Origin: Domibacillus mangrovi
Lineage (GTDB): Bacteria; Bacillota; Bacilli; Bacillales; Domibacillaceae
NCBI RefSeq assembly: GCF_001906925.1
Contig: NZ_MRWQ01000009.1
Coordinates: forward strand, 1 to 64,000
Length of the DNA stretch: 64,000 bases
Reading direction: 5' to 3'
Shown here: positions 20,014 through 29,702 of the stretch, in pieces
How the letters are laid out: every line of letters starts with the position of its first letter
How positions within the stretch are numbered: position 1 is the first letter of the stretch
Notes under the pieces: model-generated
Databases searched by the model: none
Told to the model about the DNA's origin: nothing
Seen by the model: only the letters and a program-made list of their open reading frames with translations
Position numbers and translations under genes: made by a program

Positions 20014-20487
20014 ATGCATACTTTTATAGACAAAAATGGATTGTTTGTCGATATGACATTTGAGCGCGGTGCTTTCAGGGAGTCACCGACGCATGTCTTT
20101 GTTATTTGTCGGTATAGGGAAGGGTGGCTGTTAACAAAACATCGCAAGCGTGGTCTTGAATTTCCAGGAGGAAAAAAGGAAAAAGATGAAACATTGGAAG
20201 AGGCGGCACGTCGGGAAATATGGGAAGAAACCGGTGCCCGCGTTGCGGAATTGCACTTTATAGGAGAGTACTGTGTCCGAGATCCCAAAAAACCGTTTCT
20301 AAAAGCGGTTTTTTTTGCATATATAACGGGTATAGAGAACAAAGAAGATTATTTGGAAACGGATGGTCCATACAATGAAACCGGTGATTTATTACATGTG
20401 CGTTTTCAAGATTCCTATTCATTTTTAATGAAAGACGATGTAATCGCCTGCTCATTTCGTGAGTTGGAAAGGAAAGGATTTATATGA
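20014..20487 (+). CDS. ytkD: Nudix hydrolase YtkD
   Basis: The Nudix box GX5EX7REUXEEXGU is complete: GGKKEKDETLEEAARREI followed by WEETGA. YtkD of B. subtilis hydrolyses oxidised and canonical nucleoside triphosphates and can remove 5' pyrophosphate from RNA; the length (157 aa against 158) and neighbours agree. ATG 20014 is seven bases after GAGGG, and the TTG at 20008 is too near. It overlaps the next gene as ATGA. Confidence 0.9.
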   Translation: MHTFIDKNGLFVDMTFERGAFRESPTHVFVICRYREGWLLTKHRKRGLEFPGGKKEKDETLEEAARREIWEETGARVAELHFIGEYCVRDPKKPFLKAVFFAYITGIENKEDYLETDGPYNETGDLLHVRFQDSYSFLMKDDVIACSFRELERKGFI

Positions 20488-21251
20488 TCAAGTGTACGCC
20501 TTATCCATCGCCAAACCCACATGTACGTCTGTATACAGTCGTGTATGAAGCAGATGGTCTGCGCGTCAAAGGGTTTCTAGCGGAGCCATTGGACAACGAG
20601 CAGCATGATGGTCTCTTGTACTTGCGCGGTGGCATCAAAAGTGTTGGTATGGTGCGTCCGGCCCGTATTGCAGAGTTTGCAGCAGAAGGATTTATTGTGT
20701 TCGCACCATTTTACCGAGGTAACCGTGGGGGTGAAGGAAATGAGGACTTTGCTGGAGAGGATCGAGAAGATGCATTTTCTGGGTTTGACTTGCTACAAGA
20801 TAATGAACGTGTGAGAAATGGACGTGTTCACGTATTCGGATTTTCAAGAGGGGGAGTTATGGCCCTATTAACGGCTATTGACAGACCGGTTGCATCACTC
20901 GTAACATGGGGTGGCGTATCGGATATGGCCCTCACCTATCAGGAACGAAGCGACATGCGCAGGATGATGAAGCGTGTCATAGGCGGTAGTCCGAGTAAAG
21001 TACCTGAGCAATATGAATGGCGTACGCCATTAAACAAAGCAGCGGCGATAACAGCTCCTGTATTCATTATTCACGGGCAGCTTGATGATAACGTATCCAT
21101 CGAACATGCCTATCGTCTTGAGAAACAGCTGAATAAGGCAGATACATTATATTTTAACGAATATGATCATTACATACCACCTGCTGTAAATCGTAAAGTT
21201 GTCGGGGAAATTGCAACATGGATGAAGGAAAACGGGAAGGAGAATGTATAA
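20484..21251 (+). CDS. ytmA: Alpha/beta hydrolase YtmA (prolyl oligopeptidase type)
   Basis: This 255-aa cytoplasmic serine hydrolase shows the elbow GFSRGG, the acid in HGQLDDNVS and the His in YDHYIPP. The substrate is not known. It overlaps ytkD upstream (ATGA) and ytmB downstream (one base), giving a compact ytkD-ytmA-ytmB unit as in B. subtilis. Confidence 0.85.
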   Translation: MIKCTPYPSPNPHVRLYTVVYEADGLRVKGFLAEPLDNEQHDGLLYLRGGIKSVGMVRPARIAEFAAEGFIVFAPFYRGNRGGEGNEDFAGEDREDAFSGFDLLQDNERVRNGRVHVFGFSRGGVMALLTAIDRPVASLVTWGGVSDMALTYQERSDMRRMMKRVIGGSPSKVPEQYEWRTPLNKAAAITAPVFIIHGQLDDNVSIEHAYRLEKQLNKADTLYFNEYDHYIPPAVNRKVVGEIATWMKENGKENV

Positions 21252-21493
21252 TGGGCATGCCGATGGAATTAAACACAATGATTGTCACGAAAGGAAATGA
21301 AACGCGAGAAGAAGAAAATAGATTTGTATTAACAAAGAACGGCTATCGTTTGTATCCAATTGATATTCCGATTGCTGTATATAAAATGAAAGACAGTGAG
21401 CAAAGCGGGACAGGGCTTATTGAAAAAGTGGAGTGGCAAAATGATACGACAACCATTACGTATACGCTTGTATCATTGAAATCAACGAATTAA
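21251..21493 (+). CDS. ytmB: YtmB, DUF2584 family protein
   Basis: An 80-aa protein (MGMPMELNTMIVTKGNE start) with a beta-rich pattern and no known function. ATG 21251 follows GGAAGGAGAATGT and overlaps the ytmA stop; the longer frame from 21218 lies in ytmA. Its size and position before pckA are those of B. subtilis YtmB. Confidence 0.85.
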   Translation: MGMPMELNTMIVTKGNETREEENRFVLTKNGYRLYPIDIPIAVYKMKDSEQSGTGLIEKVEWQNDTTTITYTLVSLKSTN

Positions 21494-21524
21494 TAAAACC
21501 CTCCTGACGAACAGGAGGGTTTTC
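21494..21524. terminator. Bidirectional terminator between ytmB and pckA
   Basis: AAAACCCTCCTG and CAGGAGGGTTTT form a perfect stem, with A and T runs on both sides serving two convergent genes. Confidence 0.93.
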
Positions 21525-21528
21525 ATAT

Positions 21529-23112
21529 TTACATTTTAGGTCCGCCAAGTACTTCGATGTCAGAAGAAACACCGGCGAATTTTTTGAAATTATTACGGAA
21601 TTTAGCAGAAAGTTCCTGTGCTTTAACCATGAATGCATCTTGATCAGCCCATGATTTACGTGGAATTAATACATCGTCCGGCACACCTGGTACGTGAACT
21701 GGAATATTAAGACCGAATACTTTTGTTGTGTACGTTTCAACGTTATTTAGTTCTCCTTCAAGTGCTGCCTGAATCATCGCACGTGTGTATGAAAGCTTCA
21801 TGCGCTGTCCTGTCCCGTATTCGCCGCCTGTCCAGCCCGTGTTCACAAGGAATACTTGTACGTTATGCTCGTCAATTTTTTTGCCAAGCATTTCTGCATA
21901 CACAGTTGCAGGAAGCGGAAGGAAAGGTGAGCCAAAGCATGTTGAGAATGTAGCTTCTGGGCTTGTAATGCCGCGTTCTGTACCAGCAAGTTTTGATGTA
22001 TATCCACTTAAGAAATGGTACATCGCCTGCTCTTTTGATAATTTGCTGATTGGAGGCAAAACGCCAAATGCATCAGCTGTTAAAAAGATAATCGTATGTG
22101 GGTGACCAGCGATGCTTGGATCAACAATATTCTCAATTGCCTGAAGCGGGTAAGCCGCACGTGTATTTTCAGTTAACGAATTATTAGCGTAATCTGGAAT
22201 ACGTGAATCATGATCAAGGACAACATTTTCGAGAACAGAGCCGAAACGGATCGCATCGTAAATTTGCGGTTCTTTTTCACGTGTCAAGCCGATTGTTTTC
22301 GCATAGCAGCCGCCTTCAATATTGAACACCCCGTTGGCAGACCAGCCATGCTCATCATCTCCAATCAAGCGGCGGTTCGGATCAGCAGAGAGCGTCGTTT
22401 TGCCTGTGCCGGAAAGACCAAAGAACAGGGCAACATCACCTTCGTAGCCGACATTTGCCGAACAGTGCATAGACAATACGTTATTTTCAGGTAAAAGGTA
22501 GTTCATCACGGAGAAGATCGATTTTTTCATTTCTCCCGCATATTCTGTTCCACCGATCAACACAACGCGCTGTTCAAATGATATAATGATGAACGTTTCA
22601 GAATTAGTGCCATCCACAATCGGATCTGCCTGGAACGTCGGAGCAGATAAAATCGTGAATTCCGCTTCATGTGTGCGGAGTTCTTCTTCTGTCGGACGGA
22701 TGAATAATTGATGAGCAAACAGGTTGTGCCATGCGTATTCATTGATGACCTGAATGGGCAGGCGATGTCTATGATCTGCACCGGCAAAGCCATTGAAAAC
22801 GAACAGTTCATCTTTTTCTTTTAAATGACGGAGGACTTTATCGTACAAGTTATTAAACTTTTCTTCAGAAATCGGTTGGTTTGAGCCCCAATCGATTTTA
22901 TCCTTTACGGACGCTTCTTCGACGGTGAATTTGTCTTTTGGAGAGCGTCCTGTATATTTGCCTGTTTCGGCGCAAACCGCACCGGATGCGGTTAAAATCC
23001 CTTCACCGCGTTTGAGTACCTTTTCTACAAGTACAGGTACAGAAGGCTGTTGTAATATATTTGAGCCTTTCAGCAGCTCGACGATTTCGCTGGAAACAGT
23101 TAGAGAGTTCAT
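21529..23112 (-). CDS. pckA: Phosphoenolpyruvate carboxykinase (ATP) PckA
   Basis: It converts oxaloacetate to PEP with ATP, the entry to gluconeogenesis. The kinase loop [16 protein letters not shown] is at residues 232-247, after the substrate region RSPKDKF. The product is 527 aa from the ATG at 23112, the same length as B. subtilis PckA. A longer frame from 23190 lacks a ribosome binding site. Glycolytic repression would be expected from the family, but I found no clear cre in front of it. Confidence 0.97.
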   Translation of the reverse strand: MNSLTVSSEIVELLKGSNILQQPSVPVLVEKVLKRGEGILTASGAVCAETGKYTGRSPKDKFTVEEASVKDKIDWGSNQPISEEKFNNLYDKVLRHLKEKDELFVFNGFAGADHRHRLPIQVINEYAWHNLFAHQLFIRPTEEELRTHEAEFTILSAPTFQADPIVDGTNSETFIIISFEQRVVLIGGTEYAGEMKKSIFSVMNYLLPENNVLSMHCSANVGYEGDVALFFGLSGTGKTTLSADPNRRLIGDDEHGWSANGVFNIEGGCYAKTIGLTREKEPQIYDAIRFGSVLENVVLDHDSRIPDYANNSLTENTRAAYPLQAIENIVDPSIAGHPHTIIFLTADAFGVLPPISKLSKEQAMYHFLSGYTSKLAGTERGITSPEATFSTCFGSPFLPLPATVYAEMLGKKIDEHNVQVFLVNTGWTGGEYGTGQRMKLSYTRAMIQAALEGELNNVETYTTKVFGLNIPVHVPGVPDDVLIPRKSWADQDAFMVKAQELSAKFRNNFKKFAGVSSDIEVLGGPKM

Positions 23113-23397
23113 ATTTGTACGACCATCCTTTTTGAAATTTTTTATATGTGTTGTGGTTAAGATGAAATTAGTATAACACATTAACATCAATAATCTATAC
23201 TAATTAAGAAGTTTTTTTTGTTTTACTATATTTTTTTGATTTTTGAGATGGGGTCAGTGTACTATATTAATAGGAAAGAGTGATATTGGATCATATAAAG
23301 TTATACTTTTATTCAGGTCAATGTGGAATTGTTGTCCGTTCATCTGGGACAAATGATGCTGCACATGTCACTTATCTTTTTTAAAAAGAAAAATCGG

Positions 23398-23426
23398 TTG
23401 ACATGATGAATGAACTTTCGTAAGAT
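23398..23426 (+). promoter_or_regulatory. Promoter of metK
   Basis: TTGACA (23398-23403), 17 bases, then TAAGAT (23421-23426), placed just before the S-box RNA. This is a good sigma-A promoter. Confidence 0.8.
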
Positions 23427-23442
23427 TGACACTTGAACGGAT

Positions 23443-23610
23443 ACTCTTATCCTGAGCCGGTGGAGGGACAGGCCCTGTGAAACCCAGCAACCTGCCGTAT
23501 AAAAAGCGGAAAAGGTGCTAAACCTGAGCAAGGATCAACCTTGGACGATAAGAGTGAAAGGCCCGAGTAAAAACAACCTTTCCTCTCTCTATGCCGGGAG
23601 AGTTTTTTTA
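23443..23610 (+). promoter_or_regulatory. SAM-I (S-box) riboswitch with terminator, upstream of metK
   Basis: The conserved core is present: CTCTTATC closing helix, GAGCCGGTGGAGGGAC, GGCCCTGTGAAACCCAGCAA, AAGGTGCTAAA and the distal GATAAGAG strand. A terminator hairpin (CTCTC/GAGAG and T run, 23583-23610) follows. High S-adenosylmethionine should end transcription before metK, whose product is SAM synthetase. Confidence 0.97.
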
Positions 23611-23674
23611 TTTTCCGGATCATCGGGGGAATATGAGTACCGTACCCATACTGAATTAAAGGAGGAATTTTTTC

Positions 23675-24871
23675 ATGACAAAACAGCGTCGCCTGTTTAC
23701 ATCAGAATCTGTAACGGAAGGACATCCAGATAAAATCTGTGACCAAATTTCCGATGCGATTCTTGATGCCATTCTTGACAAAGATCCAAATGCCCGAGTA
23801 GCAGCGGAAACATCTGTCACAACGGGGCTCGTACTCGTTGCCGGGGAAATTACAACTTCATCTTATGTAGATATTCCGAAAATCGTTCGTGAAACAATAA
23901 AAGAAATTGGTTATGTCCGCGCAAAATACGGATTTGACTATGAAACAGCTGGTGTATTGACATCGATCGATGAACAGTCACCTGATATCGCAGCTGGCGT
24001 AAACGTGGCACTTGAAGCACGTGAAGGTCAGATGACGGATAAAGAAATCGACGAAATTGGTGCCGGGGACCAAGGCTTAATGTTCGGTTACGCGTGCAAT
24101 GAAACAGCGGAATTAATGCCCCTTCCAATTTCACTCGCACATAAACTTGCACGTCGTCTGACACAAGTACGTAAAGATGAAGTGCTTGACTACCTTCGTC
24201 CGGATGGAAAAACGCAAGTAACGGTTGAATACGATGAACGAGGCTTGCCGGTTCGTGTAGATACAATCGTTATTTCAACTCAACATCATCCGGAAATTAC
24301 ACTTGAGCAAATTCAAAAAGAAGTTCGCGAGCATGTCATTAATGAAGTTGTACCGGCTGAATTGATCGACAGTGAAACGAAATTTTTCATTAATCCAACA
24401 GGCCGCTTTGTAATCGGTGGACCGCAGGGTGATGCAGGTTTAACAGGCCGCAAAATCATCGTTGATACGTATGGCGGATACGCTCGTCATGGCGGCGGCG
24501 CATTCTCTGGTAAAGATCCAACGAAAGTAGACCGTTCTGCGGCATATGCAGCTCGTTACGTGGCAAAAAATATCGTGGCTGCAGGCCTTGCAGATAAATG
24601 TGAAGTTCAGCTTGCATACGCAATCGGTGTAGCACAGCCGGTATCCATTGCTGTTGACACATTTGAAACAGGTACAGTGTCAGAAGAAGTTCTTGTTAAC
24701 TTAATTCGCAAAAACTTCGACCTTCGTCCGGCAGGAATTATTAATATGCTTGATCTGCGCCGTCCTCTTTATCGTCAAACAGCAGCATACGGCCACTTTG
24801 GACGTACTGATGTGGATCTTCCATGGGAACGTACTGACAAAGCTGAGTTGTTGAAATCAGAAGCAAAGTAA
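23675..24871 (+). CDS. metK: S-adenosylmethionine synthetase MetK
   Basis: It makes SAM from methionine and ATP. Signature segments are [15 protein letters not shown] near the N terminus, [12 protein letters not shown] and [16 protein letters not shown]. The length of 398 aa is normal. GGAGG stands well before the ATG. It is a single gene flanked by its own S-box leader and a strong terminator. Confidence 0.98.
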   Translation: MTKQRRLFTSESVTEGHPDKICDQISDAILDAILDKDPNARVAAETSVTTGLVLVAGEITTSSYVDIPKIVRETIKEIGYVRAKYGFDYETAGVLTSIDEQSPDIAAGVNVALEAREGQMTDKEIDEIGAGDQGLMFGYACNETAELMPLPISLAHKLARRLTQVRKDEVLDYLRPDGKTQVTVEYDERGLPVRVDTIVISTQHHPEITLEQIQKEVREHVINEVVPAELIDSETKFFINPTGRFVIGGPQGDAGLTGRKIIVDTYGGYARHGGGAFSGKDPTKVDRSAAYAARYVAKNIVAAGLADKCEVQLAYAIGVAQPVSIAVDTFETGTVSEEVLVNLIRKNFDLRPAGIINMLDLRRPLYRQTAAYGHFGRTDVDLPWERTDKAELLKSEAK

Positions 24872-24873
24872 TA

Positions 24874-24917
24874 AAAAGACTGCCTGAAAGTTATTTGACT
24901 TTCGGGCAGTCTTTTTT
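24874..24917 (+). terminator. Terminator of metK
   Basis: AAAAGACTGCCTGAAAGT pairs with ACTTTCGGGCAGTCTTTT, followed by a T run. Confidence 0.95.
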
Positions 24918-24932
24918 GTATAATGATGTGCT

Positions 24933-25083
24933 TTTATCCCGTATTAAAGGGCAGTAAGACTCCTTCTTCAAGACTTCGAAAAGAAGGATAAGCAGGGGAT
25001 CAACTGCCCGTAAAAGTCAGATGTTCAACTAACATTCAGTGGGGGATGAAGAAAACCTCCACTGAAAGAAGTTTCATTTTATT
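24933..25083 (+). repeat. Modular structured repeat, copy C
   Basis: Head TTTATCCCGTATTAAAGGG, the first hairpin with ACTGCCCGT return strand, the short link GTTCAACTAA, then tail hairpin CATTCAGTGGGGG/CCTCCACTGAA and GAAGTTTCATTTTAT. The layout equals copy B, without the middle module. It lies between metK and the convergent ytoA. Confidence 0.85.
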
Positions 25084-25172
25084 ATAGCTGGTGGAATTCA
25101 CCAATAAAGGATCGGATCACAGGTGAAAAACACAACGTCTAATGCAATACTTTTGTTGGTATTTCCTGTACA

Positions 25173-25685
25173 TTATTTTTGAATAGATTTATAATATTGT
25201 CCTTTTTCCGCATACTCGCGGACAATTCGTTCCATCTCTTTCCGATCCTCTTCCGTCACATCACGAATGACTTTAGCAGGACGCCCAAATGCCATTGTGT
25301 TTGGCGGAATGACTTTGCCAGGCGGGACGAGGCTTCCGGCACCGATGAACGCACCTTCACCAATTTCGGCATTATCTAAAATAATGGACCCCATGCCGAT
25401 AAGTGCACCTTTTCTAATTTTGCAACTATGTAAAAGAACTTGGTGGCCGATCGTCACATTGTCTTCTAATACGAGTGGATTATTCGGACTTTGATGCAAG
25501 ACGGAATTGTCTTGTACGTTGACTCGATTCCCAATAACCGTTGGGGCCACGTCGCCGCGGATCACGGTATTGTACCAAATAGTAGATTCCTCGCCAATGC
25601 TCACATCACCGGTAATTGTGACATGATCCGCAATAAAAGCAGACGCTGCAATCTCTGGTTCTTTGTCTTTGTATGGATAAATCAT
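25173..25685 (-). CDS. ytoA: Gamma-carbonic anhydrase-like hexapeptide protein YtoA
   Basis: A 170-aa left-handed beta-helix protein with repeated hexapeptides. The histidines that bind metal in gamma carbonic anhydrases appear as NSVLHQSP and GHQVLLHSC. Activity is not proved for this family branch. The start has AAAGGGG upstream. A divergent ytpA lies 379 bases away, with repeat D between. Confidence 0.88.
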   Translation of the reverse strand: MIYPYKDKEPEIAASAFIADHVTITGDVSIGEESTIWYNTVIRGDVAPTVIGNRVNVQDNSVLHQSPNNPLVLEDNVTIGHQVLLHSCKIRKGALIGMGSIILDNAEIGEGAFIGAGSLVPPGKVIPPNTMAFGRPAKVIRDVTEEDRKEMERIVREYAEKGQYYKSIQK

Positions 25686-25705
25686 CTTTGAAACCCCTTT
25701 CTCTT

Positions 25706-25984
25706 TTTATCCCGCATTAACGGGCAGTAAGACCCCCGCTTCAAGACTTTGAAAAGAACAGAAGGATGGGCTGGGGATCAACTGCCCGTAAAAGCCCGAT
25801 TGGTTCGGGCCGGCTGAAGCCGGTCACTCACGTATTGCCGCAGGACGCGGCGCTCTTTACCTGAGTTCCCTTTTATTCAGTGGGGGATAGCGGAATGCAG
25901 ACTAAGATCGTCACGTCCTGTGACAACTTCTGCATGATTCACATCCGGTGAACCTAACCCCCACTGAATGAAGTTTCACTTTAT
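25706..25984 (+). repeat. Modular structured repeat, copy D (longest)
   Basis: It has all modules: head hairpin (TTTATCCCGCATTAACGGG, ACCCCCGCTT..., ACTGCCCGT), middle module with GCCGGCTGAAGCCGG and CCGCAGGACGCGG, and a tail stem CATTCAGTGGGGG/CCCCCACTGAATG whose loop carries extra nested hairpins (GTCACGTCCTGTGAC, TTCACATCCGGTGAA). It fills most of the divergent ytoA-ytpA gap, so promoters of both genes must lie in or beside it. Confidence 0.88.
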
Positions 25985-26064
25985 ATGTACCATATTATTT
26001 TATCGAAAGCCAAAAGATTTGTATAATAGAAAAAACGATTGTCGTTTTGAAGGAGAGAGTAACT

Positions 26065-26874
26065 ATGTGGAAATGGGAGTGTGAAGGGCGGCCGAAAGGT
26101 GTAATCGTCATCGTGCACGGTGCACTTGAACATCACGGGCGTTACGGCTGGCTTATTGAAATGTGGCGGCAGAACGGGTTTAATGTTGTTATGGGTGACC
26201 TGCCTGGACAGGGAATGACATCACGTGCTAAGCGTGGTCACATTTCATCCTTTGCTGAATATACAAATGAAATTTCTGACTGGGTCAATGCAGCTTATCA
26301 GTTTGACGTGCCGGTTTTTTTACTCGGTCACAGCATGGGCGGCCTGATTGTTACTCGTTATTTGCAGGAAGAGAAGCCTGAACTTGCTGGTGTCATTTTA
26401 TCGTCACCGCTTTTTAAAATGAAACACGTACCGCCAAAGCATGTAAATATGATGTCACATGGGCTCAATACGATGACACCATCGTTAAAGTTTGATTCGG
26501 GCATTACTGTTGATATGTCGACAAGGAATGAAGAAGTGCGGGCGTTTGACAAGGAAGATACACTGTTTGTCCGAAAAGTGTCTGTTAGGTGGTATCGTGA
26601 AGTTATCCAGGCGATGAAAATAGTTGCTGCGGGGCCTGGTGAAATACCGGATATTCCTCATCTCATTATGCAGGCGGGCGATGATAAATTAGTCGACAGC
26701 AGTGCTGTTCGCTTATTTACGAAAAAAATCGATGTATCCGAGCTGCAGTATAAAGAATGGCCTGAATTGTATCATGAAATTTTTAACGAACCAGAGCGGG
26801 AAGATGTGTTTCGCTATGCGATTGATTTTGTTCATAATCGACTGCGCGCACTCGGTTTTATTATTGAAAAGTGA
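26065..26874 (+). CDS. ytpA: YtpA, monoglyceride lipase-like hydrolase (lysophospholipase)
   Basis: An alpha/beta hydrolase with oxyanion segment VIVHGALEHHGRYG, elbow GHSMGG, acid in AGDDKLVD and His in LYHEIFNE. YtpA of B. subtilis is linked to formation of the lysophospholipid bacilysocin. The product is 269 aa from ATG 26065, behind GGAGAGAG. ytpB follows nine bases later. Confidence 0.88.
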   Translation: MWKWECEGRPKGVIVIVHGALEHHGRYGWLIEMWRQNGFNVVMGDLPGQGMTSRAKRGHISSFAEYTNEISDWVNAAYQFDVPVFLLGHSMGGLIVTRYLQEEKPELAGVILSSPLFKMKHVPPKHVNMMSHGLNTMTPSLKFDSGITVDMSTRNEEVRAFDKEDTLFVRKVSVRWYREVIQAMKIVAAGPGEIPDIPHLIMQAGDDKLVDSSAVRLFTKKIDVSELQYKEWPELYHEIFNEPEREDVFRYAIDFVHNRLRALGFIIEK

Positions 26875-26883
26875 GGTAACTTC

Positions 26884-27960
26884 ATGAATGTCCCTAAAAA
26901 TTCGCTATTATTAATGCGAAAAGCATATAAAAGTATTTATCCAACGGTAAAAACGGAATGGAGTAAATGGAAAGTGATGGCGGAACGTATACCAGATCCG
27001 GAGCTTCGTCAGCAAGCGATGGATGTATATGAGAAAAAGTATTTTCATTGTGAAGCCGGTGGTATTATCTCCATGCTTGCAGGTGAGAAATCAGTAGATG
27101 CCATTGCTTTTATTGTTCCATATCAGCTCATCTGTGATTATCTTGATAATTTGTGTGATCAGACGACGTCGTTTAATCCGGATGATTTTGCAGCGCTGCA
27201 TGAAGCGCTGTACGATTGTTTCTTTCCCGATGGAGCAAAAAGTGATTATTACCGCTTCCGCGAGACGAAAGACGATGGGGGTTATTTAAATGCCCTCGTT
27301 GAAGGGTGCCGGCGTATTGTTGCGAATACCCCGTCATTTTCGTCTGCAAAGCCGTATGCGCTTGAATTAAGCCAGTATTACAGTGAATTGCAAATTCATA
27401 AGCATGTGCGAGAAGAAGAGAGGGAAGAGCGGCTGATCCGCTGGTTTGAAAGCTATAAAGCAGATTTGCCGGATATGACCTGGTATGAATTTTCTGCATG
27501 CACTGGTTCAACGGTAGGTTTGTATTGCTTAATGTCGTGTGCGATGGGCCCTGCTTTTACGCCAACATACGCTAAAATGGTGCGAGATTGCTACTTTCCG
27601 TACGGTCAAGGCATCCATATTTTACTTGATTATTTTATCGATCAAGAAGAGGATCTAGAAGATGGAGAGCTGAATTTCTGTACATATTATGAAAATGAAA
27701 CAGTGATGATGGATCGCTTTTTATACTTTTTACAGCAAGCGAAAAAAGGAACAGAATCACTTCCACACGCAAAATTTCATTCGTTTTTAATTGAAGGGAT
27801 CGTGGCGGTTTATTTGTCTGAAGAAAAAGCAACTGAGAAGAAAAGTGTGCAAAACCAGTGTCGAAAGCTCGTTCATACTGCAGGATTTTCGAGTGTTTTC
27901 TTTTACTGGAATGGACGAGCATATAAAACAATCAAGAAAATATACAAAGCAGCGTATTAG
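26884..27960 (+). CDS. ytpB: Tetraprenyl-beta-curcumene synthase YtpB
   Basis: This DUF2600 terpene synthase cyclises long prenyl diphosphates to C35 terpenes (sesquarterpenes) in bacilli. The metal-binding Asp-rich motif DYLDNLCD is at residues 85-92. The length is 358 aa, against about 367 in B. subtilis. A ribosome binding site GAGGTAAC is present. It is cotranscribed with ytpA, as in relatives. Confidence 0.9.
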   Translation: MNVPKNSLLLMRKAYKSIYPTVKTEWSKWKVMAERIPDPELRQQAMDVYEKKYFHCEAGGIISMLAGEKSVDAIAFIVPYQLICDYLDNLCDQTTSFNPDDFAALHEALYDCFFPDGAKSDYYRFRETKDDGGYLNALVEGCRRIVANTPSFSSAKPYALELSQYYSELQIHKHVREEEREERLIRWFESYKADLPDMTWYEFSACTGSTVGLYCLMSCAMGPAFTPTYAKMVRDCYFPYGQGIHILLDYFIDQEEDLEDGELNFCTYYENETVMMDRFLYFLQQAKKGTESLPHAKFHSFLIEGIVAVYLSEEKATEKKSVQNQCRKLVHTAGFSSVFFYWNGRAYKTIKKIYKAAY

Positions 27961-28054
27961 ATTTTTTCTCAGATACCCACACAACGACACAAAAATAGAC
28001 AGCTTTCTCATTAGAAGACTGCCTATCATTTGAAATCCCTTTTTTAAAAGATAC

Positions 28055-28099
28055 CCCGCTATTCATCATCGCTTCTCAATTGCGATGATGAATGGCGGG
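28055..28099 (-). terminator. Hairpin overlapping the 3' end of ytqB
   Basis: An 18-bp inverted repeat (28055-28072 with 28082-28099, one G-T pair) has its upstream arm in the last codons of ytqB and its loop over the stop. The following minus-strand bases GTATCTTTT are only weakly T-rich, so it could be a terminator or a 3' stabiliser. Confidence 0.7.
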
Positions 28100-28638
28100 T
28101 TGTTCGCTTGATTGATAAATTCGTAGCGCATAACGTGAGCGTGTTTTTGATCCAGCGTCTCTGCGAATGAAACGATTGCTTCGCGTTCAGAGGCGCCTTC
28201 TTCGTGTCCGTGGTAAATGACGAGCACAATGACACCGCCTGATTCCATCATCATAAATAATTGCTGTACTGCTTCAATCGTTGTATCGGGTTTTGTTACG
28301 ATTGATTTGTCACCTTTTGGTAAATAGCCGAGATTGAAAATAGCAGCAGATAATTGGCCGTGATAGTCAGCAGGAATGAGCTTTGCTGCTTGCTCATGGC
28401 CGGCATGAAAAAGCGATACACAGTTTGAAACACTCGCCTGTTTCAAGCGTTCGCCTGTATTTTTAATTGCCTGTTCTTGCACATCGAATGAGAAAACATG
28501 TCCAGATGCGCCAACAAGATTCGCTAAAAAGAGTGTATCGTGGCCGTTGCCTGCTGTAGCATCGACGGCGAAACTGCCGGCAGACACCGTTTTTTCAAGC
28601 AGAATTCGTGCGAATGGTAAAATCCCGTCAAGTGTCAT
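28066..28638 (-). CDS. mnmM: tRNA (mnm5s2U34) methyltransferase MnmM (YtqB)
   Basis: A class I SAM methyltransferase of 190 aa with motif I AVDATAGNGHDT, acidic loop FSFDVQEQA and NLGYLPKGDK. YtqB of B. subtilis has been described as MnmM, which methylates the aminomethyl group of wobble uridine 34. Its start overlaps the ytqA stop as ATGA, so the two tRNA-modification genes form one unit. Confidence 0.88.
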   Translation of the reverse strand: MTLDGILPFARILLEKTVSAGSFAVDATAGNGHDTLFLANLVGASGHVFSFDVQEQAIKNTGERLKQASVSNCVSLFHAGHEQAAKLIPADYHGQLSAAIFNLGYLPKGDKSIVTKPDTTIEAVQQLFMMMESGGVIVLVIYHGHEEGASEREAIVSFAETLDQKHAHVMRYEFINQANNPPFIIAIEKR

Positions 28639-29597
28639 GGCTGCAACACGACCTTCTTGTACAATTTTCCTTGCCAGCTGCCACGCCGGACGAGTTCGGC
28701 ATCAATAGCGTTCAAGACTTTCCACTTGTTTACACTCCACATGGGGCCAACCATTAAGTGAATGGGACCATCGCCTGTAAGGCGGTGAATGACCATTTCT
28801 GGCGGTAATATTTCAAGCTGATCGCACACGAGATGGACGTAGTCGTCAAATGATAAAAAGTCGAGCAATCCTTTTTCATATTGCTTTACAAGTGGTGTTC
28901 CTTTTAATAAATGCAGCAAATGTATTTTAATCCCTTGTACATCAAGATTAGCTATCGCTTCAGCCGTTTCCATCATCATATCGGGCGTTTCGAGCGGGAG
29001 GCCATTTATAAGATGGGAGCAGACACGGATATTATGTTTACGCAATTTTTCAACACCTTCAACATATGTTTGAAAGTCATGTGCACGATTAATCAGTTGA
29101 GCTGTTTGTTCGTGAACCGTTTGCAAACCAAGCTCCACCCATAAATAAGTGCGTTCATTTAATTCGGCTAAATAGTCCACCACGTCATCTGGCAGGCAGT
29201 CTGGACGTGTTGCAATCGATAACGCGACCACATCATCTTGCTCGAGTACATGTTCGTATTTCGCGCGAAGCACATGAACGGGTGCATGTGTGTTTGTGTA
29301 TGCCTGAAAATAGGCCATATATTTGCCATCTTTCCACTTTTGATGCATTTTATCTTTTATGTCTTGAAACTGTTTTTCAAGCGGATCCACACGATCGCCG
29401 GCGAAGTCACCAGAACCGGCTGCGCTGCAAAATGTACAGCCACCAAATGCCACAGTGCCGTCACGATTCGGGCAGTCAAAGCCTCCGTCAAGTGCTACTT
29501 TAAACACTTTATGGCCGAAATGCTCACGTAAATGGTAGTTCCACGTATGATACCGCTTATTATCATTTGCGTATGGAAAAGGGTTTGTCATCATCAT
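28635..29597 (-). CDS. ytqA: Radical SAM protein YtqA (TIGR01212 type)
   Basis: The iron-sulfur cluster cysteines are C42, C54 and C57 in FDCPNRD and GGCTFCS, the spaced CX11CX2C of this branch rather than CX3CX2C. The length is 320 aa. It has been linked to wobble-uridine side-chain formation together with YtqB (proposed name MnmL). Three consecutive ATG codons open the gene; GAGGAG suits the second or third best, so the start may be 29591 or 29594. Confidence 0.9.
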   Translation of the reverse strand: MMMTNPFPYANDNKRYHTWNYHLREHFGHKVFKVALDGGFDCPNRDGTVAFGGCTFCSAAGSGDFAGDRVDPLEKQFQDIKDKMHQKWKDGKYMAYFQAYTNTHAPVHVLRAKYEHVLEQDDVVALSIATRPDCLPDDVVDYLAELNERTYLWVELGLQTVHEQTAQLINRAHDFQTYVEGVEKLRKHNIRVCSHLINGLPLETPDMMMETAEAIANLDVQGIKIHLLHLLKGTPLVKQYEKGLLDFLSFDDYVHLVCDQLEILPPEMVIHRLTGDGPIHLMVGPMWSVNKWKVLNAIDAELVRRGSWQGKLYKKVVLQP

Positions 29598-29668
29598 CTC
29601 TCCTCGTGTGAAATTTTAACACGAACGGAGTCGCAGGTAAAATGAGCTTGCATATTAACCGAAATTTT

Positions 29669-29696
29669 TTTACAATGATAGCTAAAGGTTTATAAT
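29669..29696 (+). promoter_or_regulatory. Probable promoter of leuS
   Basis: TTTACA, 16 bases, TATAAT (29691-29696). If used, the leader RNA starts near 29703, only about 50 bases before the T-box sequence. Confidence 0.6.
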
Positions 29697-29702
29697 GAAA
29701 AA

